Shown piece by piece: positions 56,627 to 64,000 of a stretch of DNA of 64,000 nucleotides (within the stretch, counting starts at the first letter, position 1; every line of letters starts with the position of its first letter). The notes under the pieces were generated by a model. The model worked only from the letters and a program-made list of their open reading frames with translations, had not been told where the DNA came from and did no database searches. The position numbers were made by a program, and so were the translations under genes. Location: NCBI RefSeq assembly GCF_002260845.1, contig NZ_BEDT01000003.1:62001-126000 (forward strand). Direction: 5' to 3'. The DNA comes from Pseudolactococcus reticulitermitis. GTDB lineage: Bacteria > Bacillota > Bacilli > Lactobacillales > Streptococcaceae.

Positions 56627-57577
56627 TTAGTTGGATTGCCAGTCGGGTTTATAAAAATTCCGATTGTCCAATGGAAAAATACGTGGTGTCATCTCACCTG
56701 GTACAATCTGGTTGAGCGCTGTCTGCATCATCATCATGCTGGCATCCAGCATATCGATTTGATGGATGACTTCTGCTTCCATGATTTGTGGTCTAACAGG
56801 GCTACCGTATTCTTGAAGCCCATGATGCGCCAGGAGGACATGGCGCAAAATGGTCACATCTTCTTTATCGTTATCAATGTCCAGCTCGCGGATAGCTTCT
56901 GAAACCTCTTCATCGATTAAAACGATATGACCAATCAAATTCCCTTTTAAGGTATAGGTCGTGTTTTCAGCACCTGAAAACTCAATAACTTTCGCCATAT
57001 CATGGAGCAAAATCCCTGCCAACATCAAACTTTCATTTAATGTCGGATAAACTTCACAAATTTTTTCAGCCAGTTGTGCCATGGTAGCTGTATGAAAACT
57101 CAGACCACCCTCGAAGGCATGATGATTGGTTTTAGCAGCTGGATACTCGAAAAATGCTTTATCATATTTTTTAAAAATATGCCGCACAATCCGATTCCAA
57201 GTCGCATTTTCAATCTTAAAAATGGTTCTGGAGATATACTCCCGTAATTCTTGTTCATTAACCGGTGATTTTGGCTTAAAATCTTTGGGATTATTGGGTT
57301 CTGTATTTTCTGGTAGGCGTAAAAAGATTTTATTGACTTGCGGTGAGCCTTGATAGAGCTCTTTCACCGCACGCATATAAACAACTTTACCTTTCGTAAA
57401 AGTTTCAACCATGTGATCATCAGCATCCCAAAGGTTGCCACCAATCTGACCCGTTCTATCTTGGAAAATCATGGCCAAAAATGGCTTGCCTGCCCGTGTC
57501 TGACGCAAATCAGCCTGTTTAATCAGATACAAGCCTTCAAAAGCATCGCCAACCTGTAAATCTTTTAGCTGTGTCAT
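56627..57577 (-). CDS. yhaM: 3'-5' exoribonuclease YhaM
   Basis: A 316-residue protein with an N-terminal OB-fold (residues about 10-90, GKPFLAMIFQDRTGQIGGNL) and an HD domain (HHAFEGGLSFHTATMAQ, GILLHDMAKV, HVLLAHHGLQEYGSP). YhaM trims RNA 3' ends and also has DNA-related activity. It overlaps yhaN by 4 bases; the order yhaO-yhaN-yhaM is as in Bacillus. Confidence 0.95.
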   Translation of the reverse strand: MTQLKDLQVGDAFEGLYLIKQADLRQTRAGKPFLAMIFQDRTGQIGGNLWDADDHMVETFTKGKVVYMRAVKELYQGSPQVNKIFLRLPENTEPNNPKDFKPKSPVNEQELREYISRTIFKIENATWNRIVRHIFKKYDKAFFEYPAAKTNHHAFEGGLSFHTATMAQLAEKICEVYPTLNESLMLAGILLHDMAKVIEFSGAENTTYTLKGNLIGHIVLIDEEVSEAIRELDIDNDKEDVTILRHVLLAHHGLQEYGSPVRPQIMEAEVIHQIDMLDASMMMMQTALNQIVPGEMTPRIFPLDNRNFYKPDWQSN

Positions 57578-59739
57578 AGTCTAATCGTTCCTTTCGTTTC
57601 AGGCACCAAAGTCTGATCACTCGTTAATAAAATGACTTGTCGTTCTTTGGCGATTTCAGCAAGCATATTTGAAAAATTAAGGCGACGTTTTTGGTCAAAT
57701 CTTAAGAAGTTATCATCTAAGAAAATCGGAAAATCTAAGCTTTTAGACTGGATAAAGGCGAGACGCAGCGCTAATTGGAGCTGGTCCCGTGTCCCCGTTG
57801 ACAAATCAATCAGGCGTAAACTTTGATCCTGCGCATTTTTCACCCATAAGATGTCCTTATCCAGATAAATTTCTTGCCAGGTCTGATTAGTTAAAGTAGC
57901 CAACATCCCACTGGCACGATTTAAAATATCGGGCAATGTTTCAGAAGATAAATCTGCCATGACTTGCTCAGTCAAGGTGATTTCTGTTGTTTTAGTTGCA
58001 AAATCAACCAGATAATCACGGAGTGCTTCTTTTTTCCGTGCTAATTTAGCTGCGAGTGTTGCTAATGTCGTATCTGTTTTTTGTTGATTAATCATAGCAG
58101 TATTTTTAGAATGCGTATCAATTAGACGATTTAATTCAGCTGTTTTTTGAATTTTTTCAGATGTTTTTTGATTCAATAACTGTTGCTCTGCATTGCCATT
58201 GAAAGGTTTTGAAATATCAATAATACCAGATAACTGTTCTTTCAGACGCGTCAAGCGGACCAAATCACGGGATTGTTGCGCCCATTGTTCTAACAGTTTC
58301 GGTGCTGTATCAATATCCGGTATCTCTGCAAAAATCGCTTCATCTAATTTTTGTAACCCCCTCAACTTGGCTGTATCTGCGACTTGGTCATAACGGCTCA
58401 AGGTCACATGTAACACCTGTGCCTCTTCATCAAGCTGTGTCAAATCAGCAACTTTGCCGACAACATCTTGACTTTCAGACGGGAGCCAATCTTTGAAATA
58501 AGCCAATTTGTCATCAAAATGTGACAGAATCACTTGATTTTCAGCTAATTTTTCACTGTCATGACGACCTGTTTTAACTTGCCAGAAAGCTAAGCCTGCA
58601 CCGATTGCCAAAAAGACGAGGGCGAGGAGGGGACTAAAAATAAAGCTAATCCCCATAAAGATAAGGCTGATGATTGCTAAAAGCAGATAAATTTTTGTAA
58701 ATTTCAGCTCATCAATGCGTTGCTCTGCAGCGATTGCTTGTGGATAATCCCCTTTTAAGCGTTTTAATAAATCTGTTGTTTTAGGTTCTTGCAGGAATTG
58801 ATTTTTCGGTGTCGCTAATTTTTCCAAAGCCATCGCATTTTCAGCGATTTTTTGCGTTAAGCTACTGATTTCTTGACTGTATTTTTCATGTAGAGCATGC
58901 TTACGACGTAAATTTTCGGCTTCATCAGCAGATAAAATATTGGTTAAATCTTGCTTTTCTAGTTGGGCATATTCTTGATATTCCGCCAAAAAACTAAGGC
59001 GATGCCTGATTTGATTAATCTCAGCATCCAGGTTTTCTTGCGCCTCACGCCGGGTAATAATCTCATCATGAAGTCGATCGTTTTCAGTCATCAAGGGTAA
59101 TAAAGCCTGTTCTTCAGTCGTTTTTTCCTGAATGGCAACTTGGACTGTAGCAATGTCAGCCAGAACTTGATTGAGCGGCTTTTTAGTTGCGCGTGTTGTC
59201 GTAAAAATCTCATCTCGGGCTTTAGATAGTGTTTGAATTTGATCAAACAGTGCGACTGAACCTGTCGTTGCAGACATCCGCCATTCGTCATCTAAGCGTT
59301 CAGCATTATAATCTCTGACCGTTGAGATTTGCAGATTTTCTTGGGTGACAGAATAAATTTCAGAAAAAGTCTTGACTGTAATCGGTCTAATAAAATCACG
59401 CCATGATGATTCATCTAGCATCGTCACGCGAGTGCCATCATCAATTTCACAAACAAAACTTGGTCGCCCACTCCGTAAGATTTTCAGACGTTCAATGCGA
59501 ATTGACTTCCCGGCATGGGTCAGAAAAATCTGGCCGCCATAAGTTTTGAAATTCAAGGGGTTGAACTCTTGATTTGAAGTGGTGGCATTTTCAAAGCCAA
59601 ACAACATGTATTTGATAAAGGCTAAGATTGTCGATTTGCCCGCTTCATTTTCACCTAGAAAAGTCGTGAAATCTTCTAAATCATAGGTCTGATTGACAAG
59701 TTTGCCAAACCCTTCGATTCTGAGTTGCTTAATTTTCAT
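57574..59739 (-). CDS. yhaN: AAA/SMC-like ATPase YhaN
   Basis: A 721-residue RecF/SbcC-like protein. Walker A is FLGENEAGKSTILAF; two long coiled coils flank a central hydrophobic region (LLLAIISLIFMGISFIF, then LLALVFLAIGAGLAFW), which suggests membrane attachment. The C-terminal signature LSTGTRDQLQLALRLAF and Walker B FPIFLDDNFLRFD complete the ATPase. With YhaO it forms an Mre11/Rad50-like pair. The start overlaps yhaO by 11 bases. Shorter than Bacillus YhaN (about 960 residues). Confidence 0.88.
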   Translation of the reverse strand: MKIKQLRIEGFGKLVNQTYDLEDFTTFLGENEAGKSTILAFIKYMLFGFENATTSNQEFNPLNFKTYGGQIFLTHAGKSIRIERLKILRSGRPSFVCEIDDGTRVTMLDESSWRDFIRPITVKTFSEIYSVTQENLQISTVRDYNAERLDDEWRMSATTGSVALFDQIQTLSKARDEIFTTTRATKKPLNQVLADIATVQVAIQEKTTEEQALLPLMTENDRLHDEIITRREAQENLDAEINQIRHRLSFLAEYQEYAQLEKQDLTNILSADEAENLRRKHALHEKYSQEISSLTQKIAENAMALEKLATPKNQFLQEPKTTDLLKRLKGDYPQAIAAEQRIDELKFTKIYLLLAIISLIFMGISFIFSPLLALVFLAIGAGLAFWQVKTGRHDSEKLAENQVILSHFDDKLAYFKDWLPSESQDVVGKVADLTQLDEEAQVLHVTLSRYDQVADTAKLRGLQKLDEAIFAEIPDIDTAPKLLEQWAQQSRDLVRLTRLKEQLSGIIDISKPFNGNAEQQLLNQKTSEKIQKTAELNRLIDTHSKNTAMINQQKTDTTLATLAAKLARKKEALRDYLVDFATKTTEITLTEQVMADLSSETLPDILNRASGMLATLTNQTWQEIYLDKDILWVKNAQDQSLRLIDLSTGTRDQLQLALRLAFIQSKSLDFPIFLDDNFLRFDQKRRLNFSNMLAEIAKERQVILLTSDQTLVPETKGTIRL

Positions 59740-60865
59740 CTAAAGTGCCTCCAAACTCAAAGTGTTGACTGGCAAATAAAGCCAAATTTTCCTGAACTTC
59801 ATCTTGAAAATCAGCATCTTCAAAGACGGCGCGAATTTCTTGTTTATGGGGTAAGAGACTATAGACTTGTTCCAAATCAAGGGCTGGCAATCTCAAATCA
59901 GGCACGACAATCTTTGTCAGCTCATCTGTTTCAGATGAAAGTGGCATCAATTTCAGCTTGACAATCACATGACTTTGCCGCAATTCTTCTAGCAATTCAT
60001 CATTGTCAACTGCTTCTTGGAGATGATCCGCAATCGTTTCGTAATTTTCAAGATTTAAACTGTAAAAAGTCGCCGTATCTACCAAGTTTGACTTGATAAA
60101 AGTCAGGGCTTGAACCAATGTCTGGCAGGCTGACAAATCAATGGATAATGTTTCAAAATGCACTTCTGCCAAATCACGGAAGTAAATCAAATTCCCTGTG
60201 GGTGTCATTTCGCCAAGAACGACTAAATTCGTCGTTTCCTTTTTATTTCGACCTTGCGGCGTTCCGGGATAAATCACATTATCAGCGACTTGATTAGCGA
60301 GATGAATATGCCCCAAAGCCCAATAATGATAGTCTTTAGCGAGCATATCTGTTAGAGTAGCTGGTGCAAAAGATTGACCCGAAAACTCGCCGTGAAAAAG
60401 CCCAATGTGATAATCACAGCTACCATCTTTTTCTGGATAGTCCTCGACTTTATTGACAGATAGATGGGGGTGCTGATAGGAAAAGCCTGACACCGCAAGC
60501 CTTTCGCCTGTTTTCAAGGTCAATTTTTGCGTGGTGACAGTCTCTGACTTAAAGACAGTCACATGTTCAGGAAAATCAATCCAATAGACGGATTCTCGAT
60601 AATAATCATGGTTACCAAAAATAATGACCGCCTGAATACCGTAGGGCTGCAGACGTGTCAACTGCTCGATAAAATAATTCTGAATCTTGATACTAGGCTG
60701 TGATTGATGGAAATTATCCCCAGCAAAAAGCACCACTTCGACTGCTTCAGAAATGGCTAAATCAATAATTTTTTCCAATATCCGATAGGGTTGAAAAGGG
60801 GTTTCCTGTACTAAGCCTTCAAATTCCCGATCTAAATGTAAATCTGCTGTGTGTATAAATTTCAT
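59729..60865 (-). CDS. yhaO: SbcD/Mre11-like phosphoesterase YhaO
   Basis: A 378-residue calcineurin-type nuclease. The metal motifs are HTADLHLDREF, FAGDNFHQS, FGNHDYYR, GLFHGEFSGQ and GHIHLAN. The ATG at 60865 (AGAAAG 7 bases before) is preferred to the GTG at 60886. Works with YhaN on DNA ends in analogy to SbcCD. First gene of the yhaO-yhaN-yhaM unit. Confidence 0.93.
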   Translation of the reverse strand: MKFIHTADLHLDREFEGLVQETPFQPYRILEKIIDLAISEAVEVVLFAGDNFHQSQPSIKIQNYFIEQLTRLQPYGIQAVIIFGNHDYYRESVYWIDFPEHVTVFKSETVTTQKLTLKTGERLAVSGFSYQHPHLSVNKVEDYPEKDGSCDYHIGLFHGEFSGQSFAPATLTDMLAKDYHYWALGHIHLANQVADNVIYPGTPQGRNKKETTNLVVLGEMTPTGNLIYFRDLAEVHFETLSIDLSACQTLVQALTFIKSNLVDTATFYSLNLENYETIADHLQEAVDNDELLEELRQSHVIVKLKLMPLSSETDELTKIVVPDLRLPALDLEQVYSLLPHKQEIRAVFEDADFQDEVQENLALFASQHFEFGGTLDEN

Positions 60866-60924
60866 AATTGACTTTCTATTGGGCACCTCTAGGTAAGCTC
60901 GTATCCTCTTTTAACGATACGTTT

Positions 60925-61572
60925 TTAAATCAATTTTGCTCGCAGTTTTTCGATATTTTCTTCAACATTGCCATTGAAAACGAAAGAACCTGCGACAAAT
61001 ACATCTGCACCCGCCTCGCGACAGGCAACAATCGTCTGATCATCGACGCCACCGTCGACTTCAATCTCAAAGTCTAATCCTTGAAACTCACGAATATCGA
61101 CTAATTCTCTGACTTTTTCGAGACATTCCGGCAGGAATTTTTGACCGCCAAAACCAGGATTAACGGTCATGACTAAGACCATGTCAACAAGGCTCAACAC
61201 GTGTTTAATCGCTGAAATATCTGTTCCCGGATTGATAGCAATGGCAGCTCGCATACCAGCAGCCTTGATTTTCTGGAGCGCGCCATGACTATGATGGGTC
61301 GCTTCGACATGAATCGTCAGACTATCAGCACCTGCTTGGGCAAAACTGTCCACATATTTTTCTGGATTTTCTACCATGAGGTGACAATCCAACAGACACT
61401 TGGTCTCAGGTCGAATCGCTTTAACAACATCTGCGCCAAAAGTAATCGTCTCTACAAAATGACCGTCCATAATATCGATATGGAGATAATCAGCGCCCGC
61501 GACTTCAAGTCGCTTAGCATCACGCGCAAAATGACCAAAATCTGCTGCTAAAATTGAAGGTGCAAGTTTCAT
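60925..61572 (-). CDS. rpe: ribulose-phosphate 3-epimerase
   Basis: A 215-residue TIM-barrel enzyme of the pentose phosphate pathway. Signatures [29 protein letters not shown], and [15 protein letters not shown] with [10 protein letters not shown] are intact. It overlaps rsgA by 4 bases. Confidence 0.98.
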   Translation of the reverse strand: MKLAPSILAADFGHFARDAKRLEVAGADYLHIDIMDGHFVETITFGADVVKAIRPETKCLLDCHLMVENPEKYVDSFAQAGADSLTIHVEATHHSHGALQKIKAAGMRAAIAINPGTDISAIKHVLSLVDMVLVMTVNPGFGGQKFLPECLEKVRELVDIREFQGLDFEIEVDGGVDDQTIVACREAGADVFVAGSFVFNGNVEENIEKLRAKLI

Positions 61573-62453
61573 TTTTTCACCACTTTCTTATAGGTTTCTC
61601 GTTTGCCTTGTATTTCTGCTAGAAATAGCAAGTAATTATCGTATCGCGATTGTAAAATGTCGCCCGCTTCAACCGCAGGTTTGACCTGACAGTTAGGTTC
61701 ATGGGTATGCGTACACTCGCGGAATTTACAGCCAAAAGATTGACGTAAAATTTCTGGAAATGCCGCATTTAAATCTGGCTGGTTGCTAATCTCATAGTCC
61801 AAGGATGAAAAGCCTGGCGTATCTGCGATGAGACCGTCATGTACCTCAAACAACTCTACATGACGCGTCGTATGGCGACCACGACCGAGTTTGTCAGAGA
61901 TTTCTTGGGTCGCCAGTAACATTTCTGGTGCGATTTTATTGAGCAAGGTTGATTTTCCAACGCCTGTTTGCCCCATGAAAACCGTGACCTTGCTCGAAAA
62001 TTCTGGGAGAATTTTTTCCCAGTCATTCATGAAAAATTTGTAGCCTATTTTTTCATAATCTGCTTGCGTTTTTTCAAACGTTGCCAAATCTGCCACTAAG
62101 TCTAATTTAGACAGGTAAATCAGGGGTTCTATGCCTTTATTGGTCAATAAAACCAAAAAGCGATCCAATAAATTCAGGGAAAAAGTTGGTTCAACGGCAG
62201 AAATCACGACCACAGCCTGATCAATATTGGCAATCGGTGGTCTGACTAGGCTATTTTCACGCGCTTTTAGCGCGAGGACATAACCTTCTGAATTAGCCTC
62301 GGCAGAAAACTCTGCAAAGTCGCCAACAATCGGCTTTGTCCCTTTCTGACGAAAATTCCCTCTCGCCCGGGTTTGATAGACCAGACCGTCCTCCTCGTCT
62401 TGAATATAATAAAAGCCACTCAATGATTTTAATATTCTGCCAAATTTTATCAT
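61569..62453 (-). CDS. rsgA: ribosome small-subunit GTPase RsgA
   Basis: A 294-residue circularly permuted GTPase for late 30S maturation. OB-fold at residues 1-65, then G4 LSKLD, G1 [10 protein letters not shown]3 DTPGFS, and a C-terminal zinc knuckle ([16 protein letters not shown]). Coupled to rpe, a common Firmicute pair. Confidence 0.97.
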   Translation of the reverse strand: MIKFGRILKSLSGFYYIQDEEDGLVYQTRARGNFRQKGTKPIVGDFAEFSAEANSEGYVLALKARENSLVRPPIANIDQAVVVISAVEPTFSLNLLDRFLVLLTNKGIEPLIYLSKLDLVADLATFEKTQADYEKIGYKFFMNDWEKILPEFSSKVTVFMGQTGVGKSTLLNKIAPEMLLATQEISDKLGRGRHTTRHVELFEVHDGLIADTPGFSSLDYEISNQPDLNAAFPEILRQSFGCKFRECTHTHEPNCQVKPAVEAGDILQSRYDNYLLFLAEIQGKRETYKKVVKK

Positions 62454-62547
62454 ATCTCGATTATACCATATTCCATGGGGCGACAGTAGCCATAACTATC
62501 ATCATCTGATATAAAAACTTGATTTTAACTACGACTTTCAAAACAGC

Positions 62548-62572
62548 AAAAAACCGCAAATCGCTTGCGGTT
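62548..62572 (-). terminator. terminator of the 3D-domain protein gene
   Basis: ACCGCAA/TTGCGGT stem with a GCGA loop and T6 on the minus strand, overlapping the gene stop. Confidence 0.88.
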
Positions 62573-63656
62573 AGCCTAAAACTTTAATGGTTACGGTGCG
62601 TCGCCCCCAATTAATGGCTGCCTTGGTCGTTTTGAAGTGCAAATCGACCTTATAGCCTTTGATGGCACCGCCAGTGTCGCCAGCAATTGCAATCCCATAA
62701 CCGGGTACCTCCACCATTGACCCCAGCGGAATGACACTCGGATCAACCGCTACACACATGGGATTCACCCAGAGATCAATGCCGGTCGCTGTGATGTGCC
62801 CCGGCGTCATGCCGTCCGCGCCATCTGATGAGTAGCCCGTCGTCGATACCGTCATACTCTTGCCTGATGGTGTGTTTGGCGCAATGGGCGCTGGACTGTT
62901 ATCACCAGTGTTACCCGTATCAGCGGGAGCGTTTGGTTGCCCTGCACCAGCAGATTGACTTGGCTTAGGTTCAGCAATCTCCTTAGCCTTTTCACGCGCC
63001 GTTTCATCAGCCTGTCGCTTTTCTTCCGCAGCTTTCGAGCTAGACAAATCAGCCATCTGCGCTTGATTATCTGCCATCTGCGTCCGAAGAGTGTCTAATT
63101 TCGTTTCTAATTGGTCATATTCCGTTTCGTAAGCTTTGGCATTTTCTTTCAGTTGCGTTTGTTGACTTTCCAAGTCAGATTTCAGCTTAGTTGAGGCTGT
63201 TTTCAAGTCATTCAATTTCTCAACTTTTTCATTTTGCATCTTGCGATACGTGGTCAAACTCACCACGCGCGTAATCATATCTGAAAAATTCCCTGACGCC
63301 ATAATCGTCTCAATGAAACTCGATGACACATTTTCAGTTTGCGCCTGACGCATCTGGCTTGCCATAACCGCTTCCCGTGCCTTGATTTCATCATCTGTTT
63401 TGGCGATTTGACTGGTCAAGTCAGCGATTTTGCTTTCCCCATCGGCGACAGCTTGCTTACTAGCATAGGCCTTTTGGTAGACTAGATTGACAGCCGTCAA
63501 AGACGCTTCTAAATCTGCTTGAATGCCGCTTGCCTTACTCTGGGCTGCCTTGATTTCGGCATCATAAGTCGAGGTTTTATCATTGGCAAACACCCTGCCG
63601 ATTGATGGTGTCAAAAGTATCAGACACAGCGTCAGTCCTAATAATCGTTTTCTCAT
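62571..63656 (-). CDS. secreted coiled-coil protein with C-terminal 3D domain
   Basis: A 361-residue exported protein. The signal peptide (RKRLLGLTLCLILLTPS) is followed by two long coiled coils (residues about 30-205, CwlO/PcsB-like), an Ala/Pro/Ser/Asn linker to about 265, and a 3D domain with its three Asp residues (AVDPSVIPLGSMVEVP; AGDTGGAIKGYKVDLHF). Such proteins are peptidoglycan hydrolases or regulators at the cell wall; Sps/Rpf-like lytic transglycosylase activity is known for some 3D domains. The ATG at 63656 is used; the long TTG start at 63710 lies inside the upstream terminator and is rejected. Confidence 0.82.
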   Translation of the reverse strand: MRKRLLGLTLCLILLTPSIGRVFANDKTSTYDAEIKAAQSKASGIQADLEASLTAVNLVYQKAYASKQAVADGESKIADLTSQIAKTDDEIKAREAVMASQMRQAQTENVSSSFIETIMASGNFSDMITRVVSLTTYRKMQNEKVEKLNDLKTASTKLKSDLESQQTQLKENAKAYETEYDQLETKLDTLRTQMADNQAQMADLSSSKAAEEKRQADETAREKAKEIAEPKPSQSAGAGQPNAPADTGNTGDNSPAPIAPNTPSGKSMTVSTTGYSSDGADGMTPGHITATGIDLWVNPMCVAVDPSVIPLGSMVEVPGYGIAIAGDTGGAIKGYKVDLHFKTTKAAINWGRRTVTIKVLG

Positions 63657-63674
63657 ATCCTGATATTTTATCAT

Positions 63675-63708
63675 AAAAAAAGACACCAAAACATTGCGTT
63701 TCGGCGTC
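63675..63708 (-). terminator. terminator of the PHP-type gene
   Basis: GACGCCGAAAC/GTTTTGGTGTC stem with T7 on the minus strand, just before the 3D-domain gene. The next gene begins within 20 bases, so it either depends on read-through or has a promoter overlapping the hairpin. Confidence 0.75.
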
Positions 63709-63716
63709 AAATGTTG

Positions 63717-64000
63717 CTAAATTGTAACAAAGTGGCGGCTACCGCCATGAAAGGTGACCAGCTGATGGACACCCTGTGCTTTAAGCCAGAGCTTTAATTC
63801 ATCGAAAGCCAGCTCATAGTGTTCGAGTTTGTGGCCATCTGACCCTAATGTAAACAAGGTCCCACCAAGCTCTAGCACCATTTTCAGAGCATAAGTATAG
63901 AGGTCTAAATGATGGTATAAATGTGTCGACTTGGCATTAATTTCAAAAGCAAGGTCTGCAGCAATCATTTTCTGGAAAATTTCGGTCAATTTTCTTTTAT
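63717..64000 (-). CDS. PHP-domain phosphatase, histidinol-phosphatase-like, C-terminal part
   Basis: The visible 94 codons are open to the window edge, so the gene continues beyond 64000. The segment has FEINAKSTHLY and, near the end, GGTLFTLGSDGHKLEHYELAF with the metal-binding Asp/His of PHP phosphatases, resembling HisK/HisJ-type histidinol phosphatases. The N-terminal part is not seen. Other PHP phosphatases are possible. Confidence 0.7.
   Translation of the reverse strand, partial: KRKLTEIFQKMIAADLAFEINAKSTHLYHHLDLYTYALKMVLELGGTLFTLGSDGHKLEHYELAFDELKLWLKAQGVHQLVTFHGGSRHFVTI

Noticed and set aside
63657-63710. TTG start at 63710 for the 3D-domain protein
   Set aside because: It would place the start inside a clear terminator hairpin and put extra residues before a normal signal peptide.

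Overview
The window looks like chromosome from a low-GC lactic acid bacterium of the Lactococcus/Streptococcus group, most likely a lactococcus. This is inferred from gene content and order: a fused BusA-type glycine-betaine transporter beside a BusR-type regulator, a nitroreductase gene behind two perfect cop boxes (as for lactococcal cinD), a probable N5-(carboxyethyl)ornithine synthase, the dinG-ypmB-aspB-asnS order, the prs-cysteine desulfurase-DUF1831 order, and cre sites fitting the lactococcal consensus. No rRNA, tRNA, CRISPR array, insertion sequence or prophage was recognised.

1-2.0 kb is an AT-rich accessory patch. It holds two bacteriocin-like peptides with double-glycine leaders, a small membrane-protein ORF that may be the immunity gene, and a CPBP-family gene broken by two frameshifts. 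Two nearly identical promoters with paired repeats of the LytTR type drive the two transcription units. No kinase, response regulator or export ABC transporter is present, so control and export would have to come from elsewhere. 2-16 kb carries uvrA with a GNAT gene, a vitamin B6 module (MocR-type regulator divergent from a PdxK kinase and two ECF S components), ridA, a polysaccharide deacetylase, asnS, aspB, ypmB and dinG. 16-17.2 kb holds a metallo-beta-lactamase-fold hydrolase, a 22-bp tandem array with regularly phased T-tracts, and the decayed tail of an LPXTG surface protein.

17-28 kb holds metabolism and stress genes: the probable ceo gene, thrS under a T-box, mntR-mntH with an operator inside the promoter, the betaine importer facing busR across two long-spaced palindromes, a MazEF-type toxin-antitoxin pair, and the copper-box nitroreductase with a long 5' leader. 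28-36 kb has DUF1033, mrnC, cysS, cysE, an SseB-like gene, a two-repeat lipoprotein, prs, a cysteine desulfurase and DUF1831. 36-45 kb has tuf, a small protein with a two-gene permease pair, zwf, and a sugar PTS locus (IIA, HAD phosphatase, IICB) divergent from an RpiR regulator. The PTS intergenic region contains a 131-bp tandem duplication.

45-64 kb has a KimA-like permease, upp with a coupled small gene, a MucBP/LPXTG surface protein, two sulfur amino-acid enzymes, a phosphohexomutase under a cre site, an aldose epimerase, a TetR regulator, the yhaO-yhaN-yhaM set, rpe, rsgA, a secreted coiled-coil/3D-domain protein and, cut by the window edge, a PHP-type phosphatase. The most interesting parts are the orphan bacteriocin patch, the 22-bp phased array, the duplicated PTS control region and the structured leader of the copper-box nitroreductase. 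All functional calls come from reading the sequence and from family knowledge; no database search was run.
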